A DNA stretch of 64,000 bases from Falciphora oryzae (taxonomy: Eukaryota > Ascomycota > Sordariomycetes > Magnaporthales > Magnaporthaceae). The notes beneath the pieces are model-generated. The model ran no database searches, was not told where the DNA came from, and saw nothing but the letters and a program-made list of their open reading frames with translations. Positions 1 through 9,459 of this stretch are shown here, one piece after another (within the stretch, counting starts at the first letter, position 1; each line of letters begins with the position of its first letter). The translations under genes were made by a program, and so were the position numbers. Location: the NCBI GenBank assembly GCA_000733355.1, contig JNVV01000015.1, positions 478,663-542,662 of the forward strand, given 5' to 3'.

Positions 1-1148
1 GGGGCTTGTAGGAGAGATATGGCGCGTAGCAGAGGTGTCATTCTGTTCACACCTAAACACTTGTCTTGGCGATGTTGTCGTTGTTGTTGCAAGCCTGACA
101 GGCAGCCAACAACCCCTGAATCTCACGACAGAAGACGGCGCAGATCATTGGTGGTGCTGCGCTGGGTGGCTGGGATCTACTGATTCTATAGAACCCACTC
201 CAGTGCTGGGTTCCCAGGGGTTTCCTCCAATAAAACCCCTCTACATGGGACCTTGGGAGTGGATGCTACAGGGCCCACCCCCAGATTCCCAAGGCAGCAT
301 CCCCGTGATCACCACGGCTGTTGGTGCGGCCTCGGTGAAGCGCGACGCAGGTCCAATCGCGTCCAAAATCGTTCAACTCACCCCGAGACAGGCCTCTGCC
401 AAGAGCCCGATCGAGACATCTAGCGGCCGAGACACAAAAATTACATGATTCCTACGCCCGACTCTGCAGCCAGCCTGCCTTGTAAGTGCTGTTATCCCTC
501 CCGGGAAGGATGACATCTCCACGGTTGGCGGGCCGTTTCGCTTCGCCACTCTCGGTGCGACGATCCCACTCACCTGCTGATGTAATCGGGTGTTGGTTCA
601 GACACTTATGTGTGCATGCTCCTCGCGGGGTCGGGCCATGCCACCCAAATCATAGGCCGCCGTCTTCGCTCCTTCCCTCTCAACTTTGTCCCAGCCCTTT
701 ATCAAGCCGGCCAGTAGCACATCCTCGAACGGCTCCCGCGGCGAACGGAATGGTCGGTTTGGTAGAGGATTGCTCCCACCTTCCATGCGTGAAGCACAGG
801 AAACCCACGTAAAATTCGAGCACGAGTGTTGTCAGGTGTGCTGTTTTAGGTATAAAATTCCTCGTGGTAGGGGGCACTCGGTTGGAGGGTGTCGAGCTAA
901 GATAAACCTCCTCCCCAAACAGGTTTTCGTAACGAGGTCACCAAAAAAGGTGACCGAGTGAGCCTCTGCTGCCCTTCGCCCTTTTTTTCTTCTTCTTTTC
1001 TTCTTCTTCTTTTTTTTTTGTACTGGGTGTGTACATCATTCTTTTTCTCCTTTATTCCGCGGACCTCTCCCAGTAACTGACGACCCGCGATTGTAGCAGG
1101 CGTGTACTCAACAGTCACTCGTTCGGGTCGCCAAGACACTACTTTGCC
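1..1148. other. no recognisable gene
   Basis: Open frames here are short, overlap one another and match no family I know. A pyrimidine-rich tract (C/T runs with TTC repeats) lies at about 975-1020, a little over 100 bp upstream of the decayed HET gene, and could be the remains of its promoter. Confidence 0.5.
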
Positions 1149-3419
1149 ATGGGCAATATCCTTTACTTCCACGCGCAACAGCCCGCTACCAAGGTTGCAA
1201 GCTGGCTACAAGCTTGCGATAAAGACCATAAAGAATGCCAGCAGCCGTTTGACGCTGTAAGCTCACCTCATGCTTCATGTACTTCATTCCACGGCTAACA
1301 ACGCTTCCATTGCACGCAGGATTATGAAACCCGATTTCCGCACCGACACGTGCCGCCGCTCCGTTTCAGGCTGCTTGACCTCGAGCTGGGCCGCGTCAGG
1401 GACGCAAGCCTGGACGACAGATATGTTGCCCTCAGCTACGTCTCCTCGGACCCGTCCACATCTTCCTCGTTCCACCTTGACGAGTCCAACCTCGAAAGCG
1501 TCGCCGTTGAGGGCTGGTTGAAGACGATCCGGCCGAGCCTGTCCAAGACTATATCCGACGCTATAGATTTCGTTCAGGCCCTGGGCGAGCGCTCCCTCTG
1601 GGTGGATGCCCTCTGTTATGCTTATGACTCCAGAAGGGACAAGAAGTACTGCGGTAGGATGATGACATCTGTGTATCGGGGATCGTACCTCACTCTCGTT
1701 GCAGCGTCAGGGCTTGGCGCAGACCCAGGACTAGCAGTAAGCGATCATGGCCCGGCAGCCCTGCCAAGGTCCAGGACCTTAACTGGCATCTAGCCCGATC
1801 GGCGTACAACCAAAGAGGTTGGACATTGGGGGAGCTTGTGCTCTCGCGGAGGCTCGTCGTGTTTATTGCCGGCCGTGTTTTTTTCTCCTGCCAATCGTCG
1901 CAGCGAAACGACCAGACATTCTCGGAACAAGCAGGTCCCTTCCAACTCCTATCCAAACGAGGCGTCCCCCTTTTTGTGCCCCCACAACTCTCTGGTCTTC
2001 TGCCTTCACTTTCAGCATACCTGGACCTTACCGAGGAGTACTCACGACGTAAAATCCTAAACGACAATGACGCCCTACGAGCCTTTGGTAGTATCAACCA
2101 CCCGCTAACTGCTGGTCTCACTGGAAAGGCCGTGGAAGGCATGCCATTGTATCTTATGGACGCCTTTCTCCTCTTCATCTCGCCCGCCGGAAACCTGCGG
2201 CGTCGCCCGGGGTTTGCGAGCTACTCGTGGGCGGGCTGGCAAGGAGAAACCAGATGGCCGCGAGAGACCTTTGCGGACCAAAGCCCACAGATCGAACCGG
2301 GCCCCGCCGCCCGGGTTGCTTGGTGGATGCACCATCAAATCTTCCTCGACTGGCGACCGCCGCAAAAACTGGACAGCCACTTGCGAGGGAAAGGGAAGAA
2401 AAAGGAGGGCTACTGGGGCGAGTACGACCCTGCGCAGGGCTTGGCCGACTACGTCAGAGAGTACCCAAATACGTTCCCGATGGAAATTATGGAATCCTGC
2501 GGGCATCTCGGAATTCCTGATCCCAGCTCAACTGGCGGCTCTATGCGAAGAGCAGGATCGGGGGGTTGATTCGACGACCCGCTTGAAGACCTGAGCGAGC
2601 ACACGCCCGGCTCGTTTTCCCCCTGGGAGTTCGACGCCGTCAACAGTGCCAGTGAGCTCAGCAGACTCGCAGGCCGTACGCAGGAGGGCAAGATTGAATG
2701 GCAAGAAAGATGTCTACGGAAGCGGGATGCTTCGGTTTACGGCAGTGAGTTAGACATGACCCCGTTACATCCATAACAGATGAGAAAGGACCTAACCGGC
2801 TGCTTGGCCGGAGAAAGGGGCCAGACATCTTGGCTACCAGCTAGATCAGAGGGAACGCAGGGACCGGATGAGGAGAGATAAAACCGCCGAACGCGAAGGC
2901 GTCTTGGACAGCGGGGTGAATGGCTTTGACGTGGGGTCGACGGGAGTAATCACTCCACCCGGATGGCGCCCACGACGCTTTCGCCTAGAAGACTATAGGC
3001 TACGGTATCCCGTCATCGAAGCCCGGACAATCTGCCTAAGGTTGAGGCTAGGGCAGCCGCTTGCTAATGGAAGCGGGCCTGGCGGCGGGCAGCTCGCCCC
3101 GTCATACCCGCTCTACTCTGTGTCTAGCAAGCTCGTTGGCTCGATACACCCGGACAACATCTCGGAGGCGTCGGCGGCGGCGGCGGCCTCGAGCCCCACG
3201 GCTGACCTGGTTGTGTTATCACTCTCCCGGGCACTAACCACCGGATCGGCCCTTGGCGAGGATGCATCGCCGGCGGGCAACAAAAGTCTTCTTTGGGTCC
3301 CGCATATCGAGTGGGCCGATGGGCTCGCTCATAGGCGCGGCATCGGACAGATTCTCGCGTCGGCCCTGCCTGATGCGTTGGAGCCTGGACCTGGGGTGGT
3401 TTGGTTGAAGCTGGCTTAG
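1149..3419 (+). pseudogene. decayed HET-domain (heterokaryon incompatibility) gene
   Basis: HET proteins trigger vegetative incompatibility or cell death in fungi. An exon from ATG 1149 carries the W..AC....H..C element that precedes HET domains. A clean intron (1257-1319, GTAAGC to GCAG with CTAAC branch) leads to the domain start (RYVALSYV, SLWVDALCY). Around 1737-1742 the frame shifts by one base. The new frame carries the diagnostic YNQRGWTLGELVLSRR and runs to an in-frame TGA at 2567-2569. Coding-like sequence continues in that same frame past the stop (DDPLEDLSEHTPGSF) to about 2776. The last conserved block (IEWADGLAHRRGIGQI) lies in yet another frame, 2868-3419. No intron of sensible size repairs the shift near 1740. 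The HET identity is firm; pseudogene status is an inference from several independent breaks, and sequencing error is the alternative. Confidence 0.8.
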
Positions 3420-3653
3420 GGAGGACTATTGTGGCAAGACACAGGGTCTGCCTCTTCTCCCCTTTTTCCACTTTCTTTCCTTTCTTTTTTTTACCCTTCT
3501 CCAAACGATTTCCATCACGATCTCCCTTACAAGCACTGGCAGCCAAGCAATTCGTATTGTGGTCCATTTGACGAGTTTGGACACTATTATTGTCTGGCGT
3601 GTTGGGTTCCTACTCGCAACTGAGGCGCCAGAGTGGCCAGGGTAAGCCTGACA

Positions 3654-4274
3654 ATGCAGGGCCAAAAGGTACGTACCCCTCTCACCGATAATGAACATTA
3701 CTCCGTTGCACAGAAATACTTGCAAGCCTTGCTGTGCAGCCAAGAATCCAAAAAAGACAAAAAGAACACACGCGTTGAGCGCGGCGACGGGAATGTGCCG
3801 TCGACGATTCCCGACGACTCATCCACCTCAGGTTCCACGAGCTGCTCGGCCAACTTCGACGGCAGAGTGATCCTCATCGTCATTGACACGAACCAGAAGT
3901 ACTCGGTTGCGCTGGGCCAGAAGGTCCGCGTGATCAGCGTCAACGGCTGCGCGGCCGTCTTCTTCTTCGGGCCCGGGGGGGGGCGCACGGCCGGGCGCAC
4001 GTCCGAAAAGGGCCAGGTGGAGAATGCCATGAGGCTCGCTGTCGAGGACGGAAACACGACGGCCGTGTCCATGCGGATGCCGGGCGTGGAGACGGCCAAC
4101 CGGATCTTGGGGACCATAGTGTCCGAGGGGCTCCGGGTGCCCGAGGAAGATGTGGACGTGGAAATCTACCCCATGCTGACTGAATGGCAGGGCTGGGAGC
4201 TTACTGCCGGCGAAAACGAGGTCGAAGTCACTCAGGACTCATCGTGTAGTATCCTCAGGGGGGATTACTTCTAG
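3654..4274 (+). CDS. hypothetical protein
   Basis: I do not recognise the family. The ATG at 3654 opens a five-codon exon (MQGQK) followed by a possible 45-bp intron (3669-3713, GTACGT to GCACAG). Because 45 is a multiple of three the intron could be retained without a frameshift, so both isoforms are readable. The body has a Ser/Thr/Lys-rich N-terminus, a hydrophobic segment (GRVILIVIDTNQKY), a run of aromatic and glycine residues (VFFFGPGGG) and an acidic C-terminus ending at TAG 4272-4274. No signal peptide or clear membrane span is present. GC-rich codon use suggests it is, or recently was, coding. It sits just downstream of the decayed HET gene on the same strand and could belong to the same decaying block. 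Confidence 0.45.
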   Translation: MQGQKVRTPLTDNEHYSVAQKYLQALLCSQESKKDKKNTRVERGDGNVPSTIPDDSSTSGSTSCSANFDGRVILIVIDTNQKYSVALGQKVRVISVNGCAAVFFFGPGGGRTAGRTSEKGQVENAMRLAVEDGNTTAVSMRMPGVETANRILGTIVSEGLRVPEEDVDVEIYPMLTEWQGWELTAGENEVEVTQDSSCSILRGDYF

Positions 4275-4840
4275 GTAGTTTGCTGACAACGGGTTTGGGG
4301 TTTTGTTTTCTTGTTTCTGTGCTGTTTCGCATTTTCTAAAGTACTTGGAGGACAAACGGGCTTCATATATTCGCCCACTGATTGGGGATATCTTCAAGAA
4401 TGTTTAATGGCATTTCCCGTGCGTCGCTTCGGTCTGACAGACCACAGCTGGCAAGTAGCCAAGAATGAAGGTGCCGAAATGTATCCACTGTCTCATTTTC
4501 AACACCATCAACGCATGCGTTACGCCAACCGGCCAACCGACCATCACAAGCCCAGTTTTGTCGACAGATTGGGGTAATCGACCCAGGCGTGGTTGGGCAG
4601 GGTAGTTCAGACCCGAGTCATCATTCTGCTTCCAACCGCCTCTGGGTCCACAGCGAAGCGAGCGGATTGCGCTATTCCTATCACTAATGTGGTTCGGGAG
4701 AGTAGTAGGTGAGCAAGGGGTTGGATCCAAAAACCCCCTCCCTCTTGCCTTTATGCTTCTCTTGCCCCTTTCTCCTCCCACTAGTCCGGCCTGGTACTCA
4801 TCTACACCGATTTTTGCAGCCACTCCCTCACAATCCGGAG
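4275..4840. other. intergenic, LysM gene upstream region
   Basis: No coding evidence. A C/T-rich tract at about 4735-4790 lies just upstream of the LysM gene and is typical of fungal promoter and leader sequence. Confidence 0.4.
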
Positions 4841-6539
4841 ATGGCTATGACGGCGCCGAAGTCCCTGTTGGCTACCATAGCCCTTGGCTGGGCCGGTTCT
4901 GCGTGCGCCCAGCAGTTCAAAGGGGCCACACAGCCCTATGGTAACCTTGGCCTCGGCGACAAATGTGTCAAAGTCCTCAACACGGAGCTCGCGCACTGCA
5001 ATCCTTGGCTGTTCCATAAGACGGACCGCTCGCTCTCCAACGTCGTCCATGCGCTGCCGCGGAGCGAGCTCGATGTGATGTGCCTCCCGCAGTGCCGCGA
5101 GGAGCTTTCAGCTCTGCGCAGAAAGGTGACTTCGACCTGCACCGCCCCCGAGGGCGTGGTCCGCCACGAAGGCTTCGAGTTTCCGCGTAAGCACCGACGC
5201 CGCTGCTCCACCGCCACCGGCGCGCAGAACCGTTGCTGACCACGCTGTGCCGGGACAGCGACATACTTCCTTGACCAGTTCGCTTACGCCTTCGACGTCA
5301 ACTGCTACCGGCACCGAACGACTGGCCGGTTCTGCCACGAGGTGTGGGCCGAGTGGCGGACGGGCAAGGTGAAGTGGGACGGGTGCGACGACTGCTTCCT
5401 CGGGAGCGTTACTGTCCAGCTGAGCTCACCACTTGGCTACTCCGAAGACAAAGCCGCGAAGGTGGCAAGCTTGGTGTCGTCCTGCAAGGCCACCGGATAC
5501 AACTACGTCACCCCGACCGTGTACACCAGAGTTGAAGCCCCCACGCCCAGCCGTGCTGCACCTGCCACCCCCAGAGTCTGCGAGCGCAGATGCAAGATGA
5601 AAGAAGGCGACACCTGCCACGAGATTGCGCTTTCTCAGAATGCATCATCCCACAGCGTCGTCCAGAACAACCCTCCAATAGACATTAACTGCGTCATAAT
5701 GCCGAAGCTCGGGAATGAGCTGTGTCTCGAAAAAACGCCCTGCCACACCCACAAGCTCCAGTTAGTCTGCCCTTGTGATCGGTTCGTTGCCTGCACTTGC
5801 TGATCCGAGAGCGCTCCGCAGACCCGGCCAAGGCTGTGAGGACATTGCCAAGGCGTACGGGATCCCAACCGAGCAACTCGTTGCCCTGAACCCGATCCTC
5901 GACTCGACATGCTCCAACATCGAGCGCTTCAAGGGATATGTTGTCCGCGTCGGGCCTGCTTCGTAAGTGTTGTGCGTCTGTCTCGGTCTCGCTGGAAGCC
6001 TGCTGATAACGGAAACCGCCAGCCTGCTCCCCGCCCCGTCCTCCCCGCCACAGGCATCTAAGCCCTATCCGGCGCGCCCCACAACGCCGCTGAAGCCGCC
6101 CGCGCCAAACACCCCCAAGCACTGCACGCAGTTCCACAACGGCGTTGCGAAGAACCACTGCAACGCCGTGGCCATGAAGTATAGAATCCCCTACCCAGAC
6201 CTTATGCGTCTCAACCCAACGCTCGTCGAGCAGAAGCGTAACTGCCACCTCAAAGGCATCTACAGCTATTGTGTGGACGGGGAGGGAACCGGCACTTTAC
6301 TGATGAGCTTTGAGATTGGTGAGAGTGATGGAAATGGATCAAAAGAGTTGGGCCATGCACTCTCACTCTGCATTCGGCTGGCAGGAGTCGGGAGTCGAGA
6401 ATGGCGAAGAGGAGGAAGAGGCGGCCCCTTTTTGGAGAAGGTTTTTTTTTTTCTGGAAGGGTTGATCCCTGTCCCCGCCATTCTTATCCGCAGGGCAGGT
6501 GGGCGGTCCCAACGTTTGTGGAGAAGGGTCCTCGGCTAG
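4841..6539 (+). CDS. secreted LysM-domain protein (putative chitin-binding effector)
   Basis: LysM proteins bind chitin oligomers; secreted fungal forms mask hyphal chitin from hosts or competitors. Reading: exons 4841-5186, 5259-5760, 5822-5962, 6023-6539; introns 72, 61 and 60 bp with standard borders; about 501 aa. A signal peptide of about 23 residues ends WAGSACA. A Cys-rich region without LysM features follows. LysM-like modules lie near residues 222-272 (KEGDTCHEIA), 275-327 (GQGCEDIAKAYGIPTEQL...LNP) and 363-413 (HCNAVAMKYRIPYPDLMRLNP). A Pro-rich linker separates the second and third. The first module lacks the usual LNP signature and may be degenerate. Sequence after about residue 415 looks non-conserved, so a further intron or an earlier stop is possible and the C-terminus is uncertain. 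The start is the first ATG directly preceding the signal peptide. Confidence 0.82.
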
Positions 6540-6619
6540 AAGTCTGGACCAGCCCCACAGGGCTGTTTGTCCCGACAACACATGAAATGTGATCCTAGTT
6601 TCTTGCTCCACCCGGCCCA

Positions 6620-7440
6620 TCAGTTAGCCCGCCGAGATAAATCGACTGACAAGAGATGGTCGCCGTCCCCGACTCGGGGTCCTTCCGGGGACGGTCGTCG
6701 GTAGACCATCCCCCACGTCTGCCAGTTGCTCCCCTTCCACTGCAGTTCGTTGTAGCATCCGATGAGCGAGTCGGCTTGGGTGTATATCCAACCAACATCC
6801 TCGGCGGTGCAACCCTCCACCTCTCGGTAGACCTCCTCCTCCTCCTCATCATCCTCCTCGTCCGAGCCGAGCGGTATAGGCGGATCCTTAGAAGCATCAT
6901 TAATAACGACAACCTAACCATAGAGCATGTAGCGCTGGTTGTGACGGGACCGGATCACTCGGATGCCGTCGAGGCAGGCGCTGTCGACGTAGACGCAGTA
7001 CCGGAAGCGCGGGCACTCCTCAACGACGTCCGGGTTGTCGACGCCTTCCCCGTCCCGCTCGACCGAGCGCTCAACAACCCATTGGCGGAAGAGTTGCCGA
7101 ACTGCGTCCTTGGAGGCGCCGTCGAGGGTTTCTCGGTCCTCGACGATAGTCCATTGGAGGCCGGGGCCCAGTGTGTCTTCTTGCCCAGCTCTACGTAGCC
7201 AGTAGGTCCAGGTGGACTTGAGGAGGTGATAAAGGCCTCCCACAGGGCGTCATCGTGGTATGTGCAGCGGTAGATAACGAATCCCCATTTGTGATAGCCG
7301 GAACCGTCGCAGATGTCGATTATGTCATTGTAGTCCACCATCATGAGGTGGTCAGGAGGTCGTGGCGGGTAGGTAGCTGATGGCGACGAGGGATGCACAA
7401 GATCGCGGCAAGAAAGGTAGAGATGGTTATGGAGGGGTCT
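6620..7440 (-). pseudogene. broken paralogue of the secreted protein at 7948-8934
   Basis: The pieces align in order with the downstream neighbour: KWGFVIYRCTYHDDALWE (KWGFVVYRGVYDDDAAWG in the intact copy), TIVEDRETLDGASKDAVR (TVIEDREALDGASKETVR), PRFRYCVYVD (PRFRYCIYVD), then EDVGWIY, MVYRR and LLSVDLSRR at the end. They occupy different frames. A one-base shift lies near 7225-7235, right after DALWE. The stretch matching WVVPFGGSEGFWHMGGQ of the intact copy is missing near 6900, leaving only a shortened acidic run. A signal-peptide-like stretch near 7410-7440 is in yet another frame and has no ATG. The gene is a decayed tandem duplicate. Confidence 0.75.
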
Positions 7441-7947
7441 GGGGCAGTCTTATACCTGGTAAGCCAAGATGAAAGCCGTCGAATACCCCCCCGGTGCATG
7501 CACTCCATGTCCACCAACACTTCCTTTCATTTCCAGCAATAATCTCGGAGTGCTCCACCGGCTAGCCCCCGCCAACTTCGGAGCACCAATAACGTGGACT
7601 ATTGCCCCCGTTCCTGGGCTATGTGGACTTTCAGCGCCCACGCAGGCTTCTCGGCCTGACAGGAGCTCAGCGAGAGGTGTAGGGATGTGCCGTTCAGGAT
7701 CCAATGCGGGCTAACCTCAAGTCTCCGAACGGCGCCGACCTCCCCCGCCGCAACCTCGCATCAGATTGTTGTCTACGAGTCCATCTCGTCTCTTTTCTTC
7801 TCAACATTCGCGCAACGCCTATCGAGGCTATATTTTGCACAACCCCGCCCAAACCTCCATCGTCCTTGGGGTGTTGTTTGCGGAGCAGTAGGAGCCGCAG
7901 AAGACTCGACAGCCTAGCTCGCTGTCCTTCTTCTTGCGGGGCAGCAC
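7441..7947. other. spacer between tandem paralogues
   Basis: No coding signal recognised. As both copies read leftward, this is the former promoter region of the broken copy and the 3' flank of the intact one. Confidence 0.4.
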
Positions 7948-8934
7948 CTATTGGCGCTCTCTCCGAGATAAGTCCAGTGATGAAAGAGGTGTATCATGAC
8001 CTTCCTTAATGCCGCGATCCGGCCGGTTCGCCCTGTAGACCATCTGCCAATTCTCATCATCTGTCGACCCGGACTGAAGTTCGCTGTAAGTCACCGAAAG
8101 AAAGCCAGCATTTACATACGCCCAGCCCACGTCGTAGGCGGTGTTGCCTTCGACGGGGGGGTACCAGTCATCGTCATCGTCATCGTCATCGTCGTCATCC
8201 TCGTCCTCCTCGTCCTCCTCGTCGCCTTCGCCACGGGGGCGAGCGGCAACCCTCCTGTGGAACTCCTCGTCATGGTGCCCGTGGGTGCCGTCGACGATGG
8301 CGACCTGCCCGCCCATGTGCCAGAAGCCCTCCGAGCCGCCGAAGGGCACGACCCACCTTGCGGTGATGGAGCCGAGGGAGGCGCGGTCGACGTAGATGCA
8401 GTACCGGAAGCGCGGTATCTCCTTGGCGACCCACGGGTCGAGCGTGTGCGACGCGACCCACTCGCGGAAGCGCCCGCGGACCGTTTCCTTGGACGCGCCG
8501 TCGAGCGCCTCGCGGTCCTCGATGACGGTCAGTTCGAAATGAGGCCACAAGAGCTCCTCTCTTTTGTAGTATCGTAAGGTTTTGGCAGCGTCGTCTTTGA
8601 GGAGAGCAATCAGCCTCCCCCAAGCCGCGTCGTCGTCGTAGACGCCGCGGTAGACGACGAAGCCCCATTTGGGGTAGCCCAGGCTCACAAAGTTGTTGAC
8701 TAGGCCGCCAATGCCCGAAGTGTCGCGCTCAAAGCCCGGAGGGCCTCGTGGCCTAGTATTGGGGTCGAGGCGCATCGCGGCCAAGGGTTGACGAGCGGCG
8801 GTGCTTTGGACTGTGGCTGACGGTTGCAATTGAAAGACGACCTGGGCTTGCTGTTGCGGGGCAGGCGAGAACAAATTCTGAGCGTCGACGGAGAAAGGAA
8901 GAAGGAAAGGCAGCAGTAGCAGCGCCGAGAACAT
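7948..8934 (-). CDS. secreted hypothetical protein with poly-Asp tract
   Basis: A single uninterrupted frame of 328 codons starts at an ATG. The first 18 residues form a clear signal peptide (MFSALLLLPFLLPFSVDA). A Gln/Ala/Pro-rich stretch follows. The conserved core is WGFVVYRGVYDDDAAWGRL, VIEDREALDGASKETVRGRF, PRFRYCIYVDRASLGSI and YDVGWAYVNAGFLSVTYSEL, then MVYRANRP near the end. A highly acidic low-complexity insert (about residues 236-262) comes from a CATCGT-type microsatellite at 8167-8220. I recall similar core motifs in hypothetical proteins of other filamentous ascomycetes but know no function. The N-terminal hydrophobic segment suggests export, perhaps as an effector-like protein. 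Its broken tandem copy lies just downstream. Confidence 0.75.
   Translation of the reverse strand: MFSALLLLPFLLPFSVDAQNLFSPAPQQQAQVVFQLQPSATVQSTAARQPLAAMRLDPNTRPRGPPGFERDTSGIGGLVNNFVSLGYPKWGFVVYRGVYDDDAAWGRLIALLKDDAAKTLRYYKREELLWPHFELTVIEDREALDGASKETVRGRFREWVASHTLDPWVAKEIPRFRYCIYVDRASLGSITARWVVPFGGSEGFWHMGGQVAIVDGTHGHHDEEFHRRVAARPRGEGDEEDEEDEDDDDDDDDDDDWYPPVEGNTAYDVGWAYVNAGFLSVTYSELQSGSTDDENWQMVYRANRPDRGIKEGHDTPLSSLDLSRRERQ
8161..8226. repeat. trinucleotide/hexanucleotide microsatellite coding poly-Asp/Glu
   Basis: Repeats of CATCGT followed by CCTCGT units, read on the minus strand as Asp and Glu codons inside the secreted hypothetical protein. This type of repeat is prone to length change. 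Confidence 0.8.
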
Positions 8935-9459
8935 GTTCGTGGAATGCGCGCCCCAAACGGTTGGGAAAGGCTGTCTCGCTGGAAGGGAAACATTGATCTT
9001 TTATAGATGGTACGAGACATCCACGTTGGTTCTGGTGCAGAAGACAACGGTATGATGGGCCACATGCTGCCTGGAGCGGAGCCGATGTGTGGATGCGAGA
9101 GCATGTGCTGGAACCAACAGACGGTTCAAATTGGGGACATCTAGGCTTCAATGCATGGTATCCATGTTCGTTGATCTTAATAAAGGGGTATTTTCCAGCG
9201 TCCATCCGAGCCCGAGCTTACAACAGCCTCTTGAAACACTCCCGTTCAGGCAGCAGCCTTCCCCGCTCCACATCGACCACGGGAGCAATTGGTTCCCATC
9301 GCGGGTTAGACGAACCTATTCTTCCAAATTCGGGCAGAGCCACAAATCCATGCCCGTTATTATCCATCGTCGAATAATTAGAGTAACAATAAAGTGAAAA
9401 GGGATAATGTTGGAAATGTCAAAACTCCGTTCGCCGACTCGCCGCTCGTTAGATATCCC
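8935..9459. other. intergenic
   Basis: Promoter side of the minus-strand secreted gene and 3' flank of the minus-strand hypothetical gene. No coding signal. Confidence 0.4.

Noticed and set aside
3669..3713. 45-bp segment as a definite intron
   Set aside because: Borders are good but length is at the lower limit and it keeps the frame, so it is noted only as optional.
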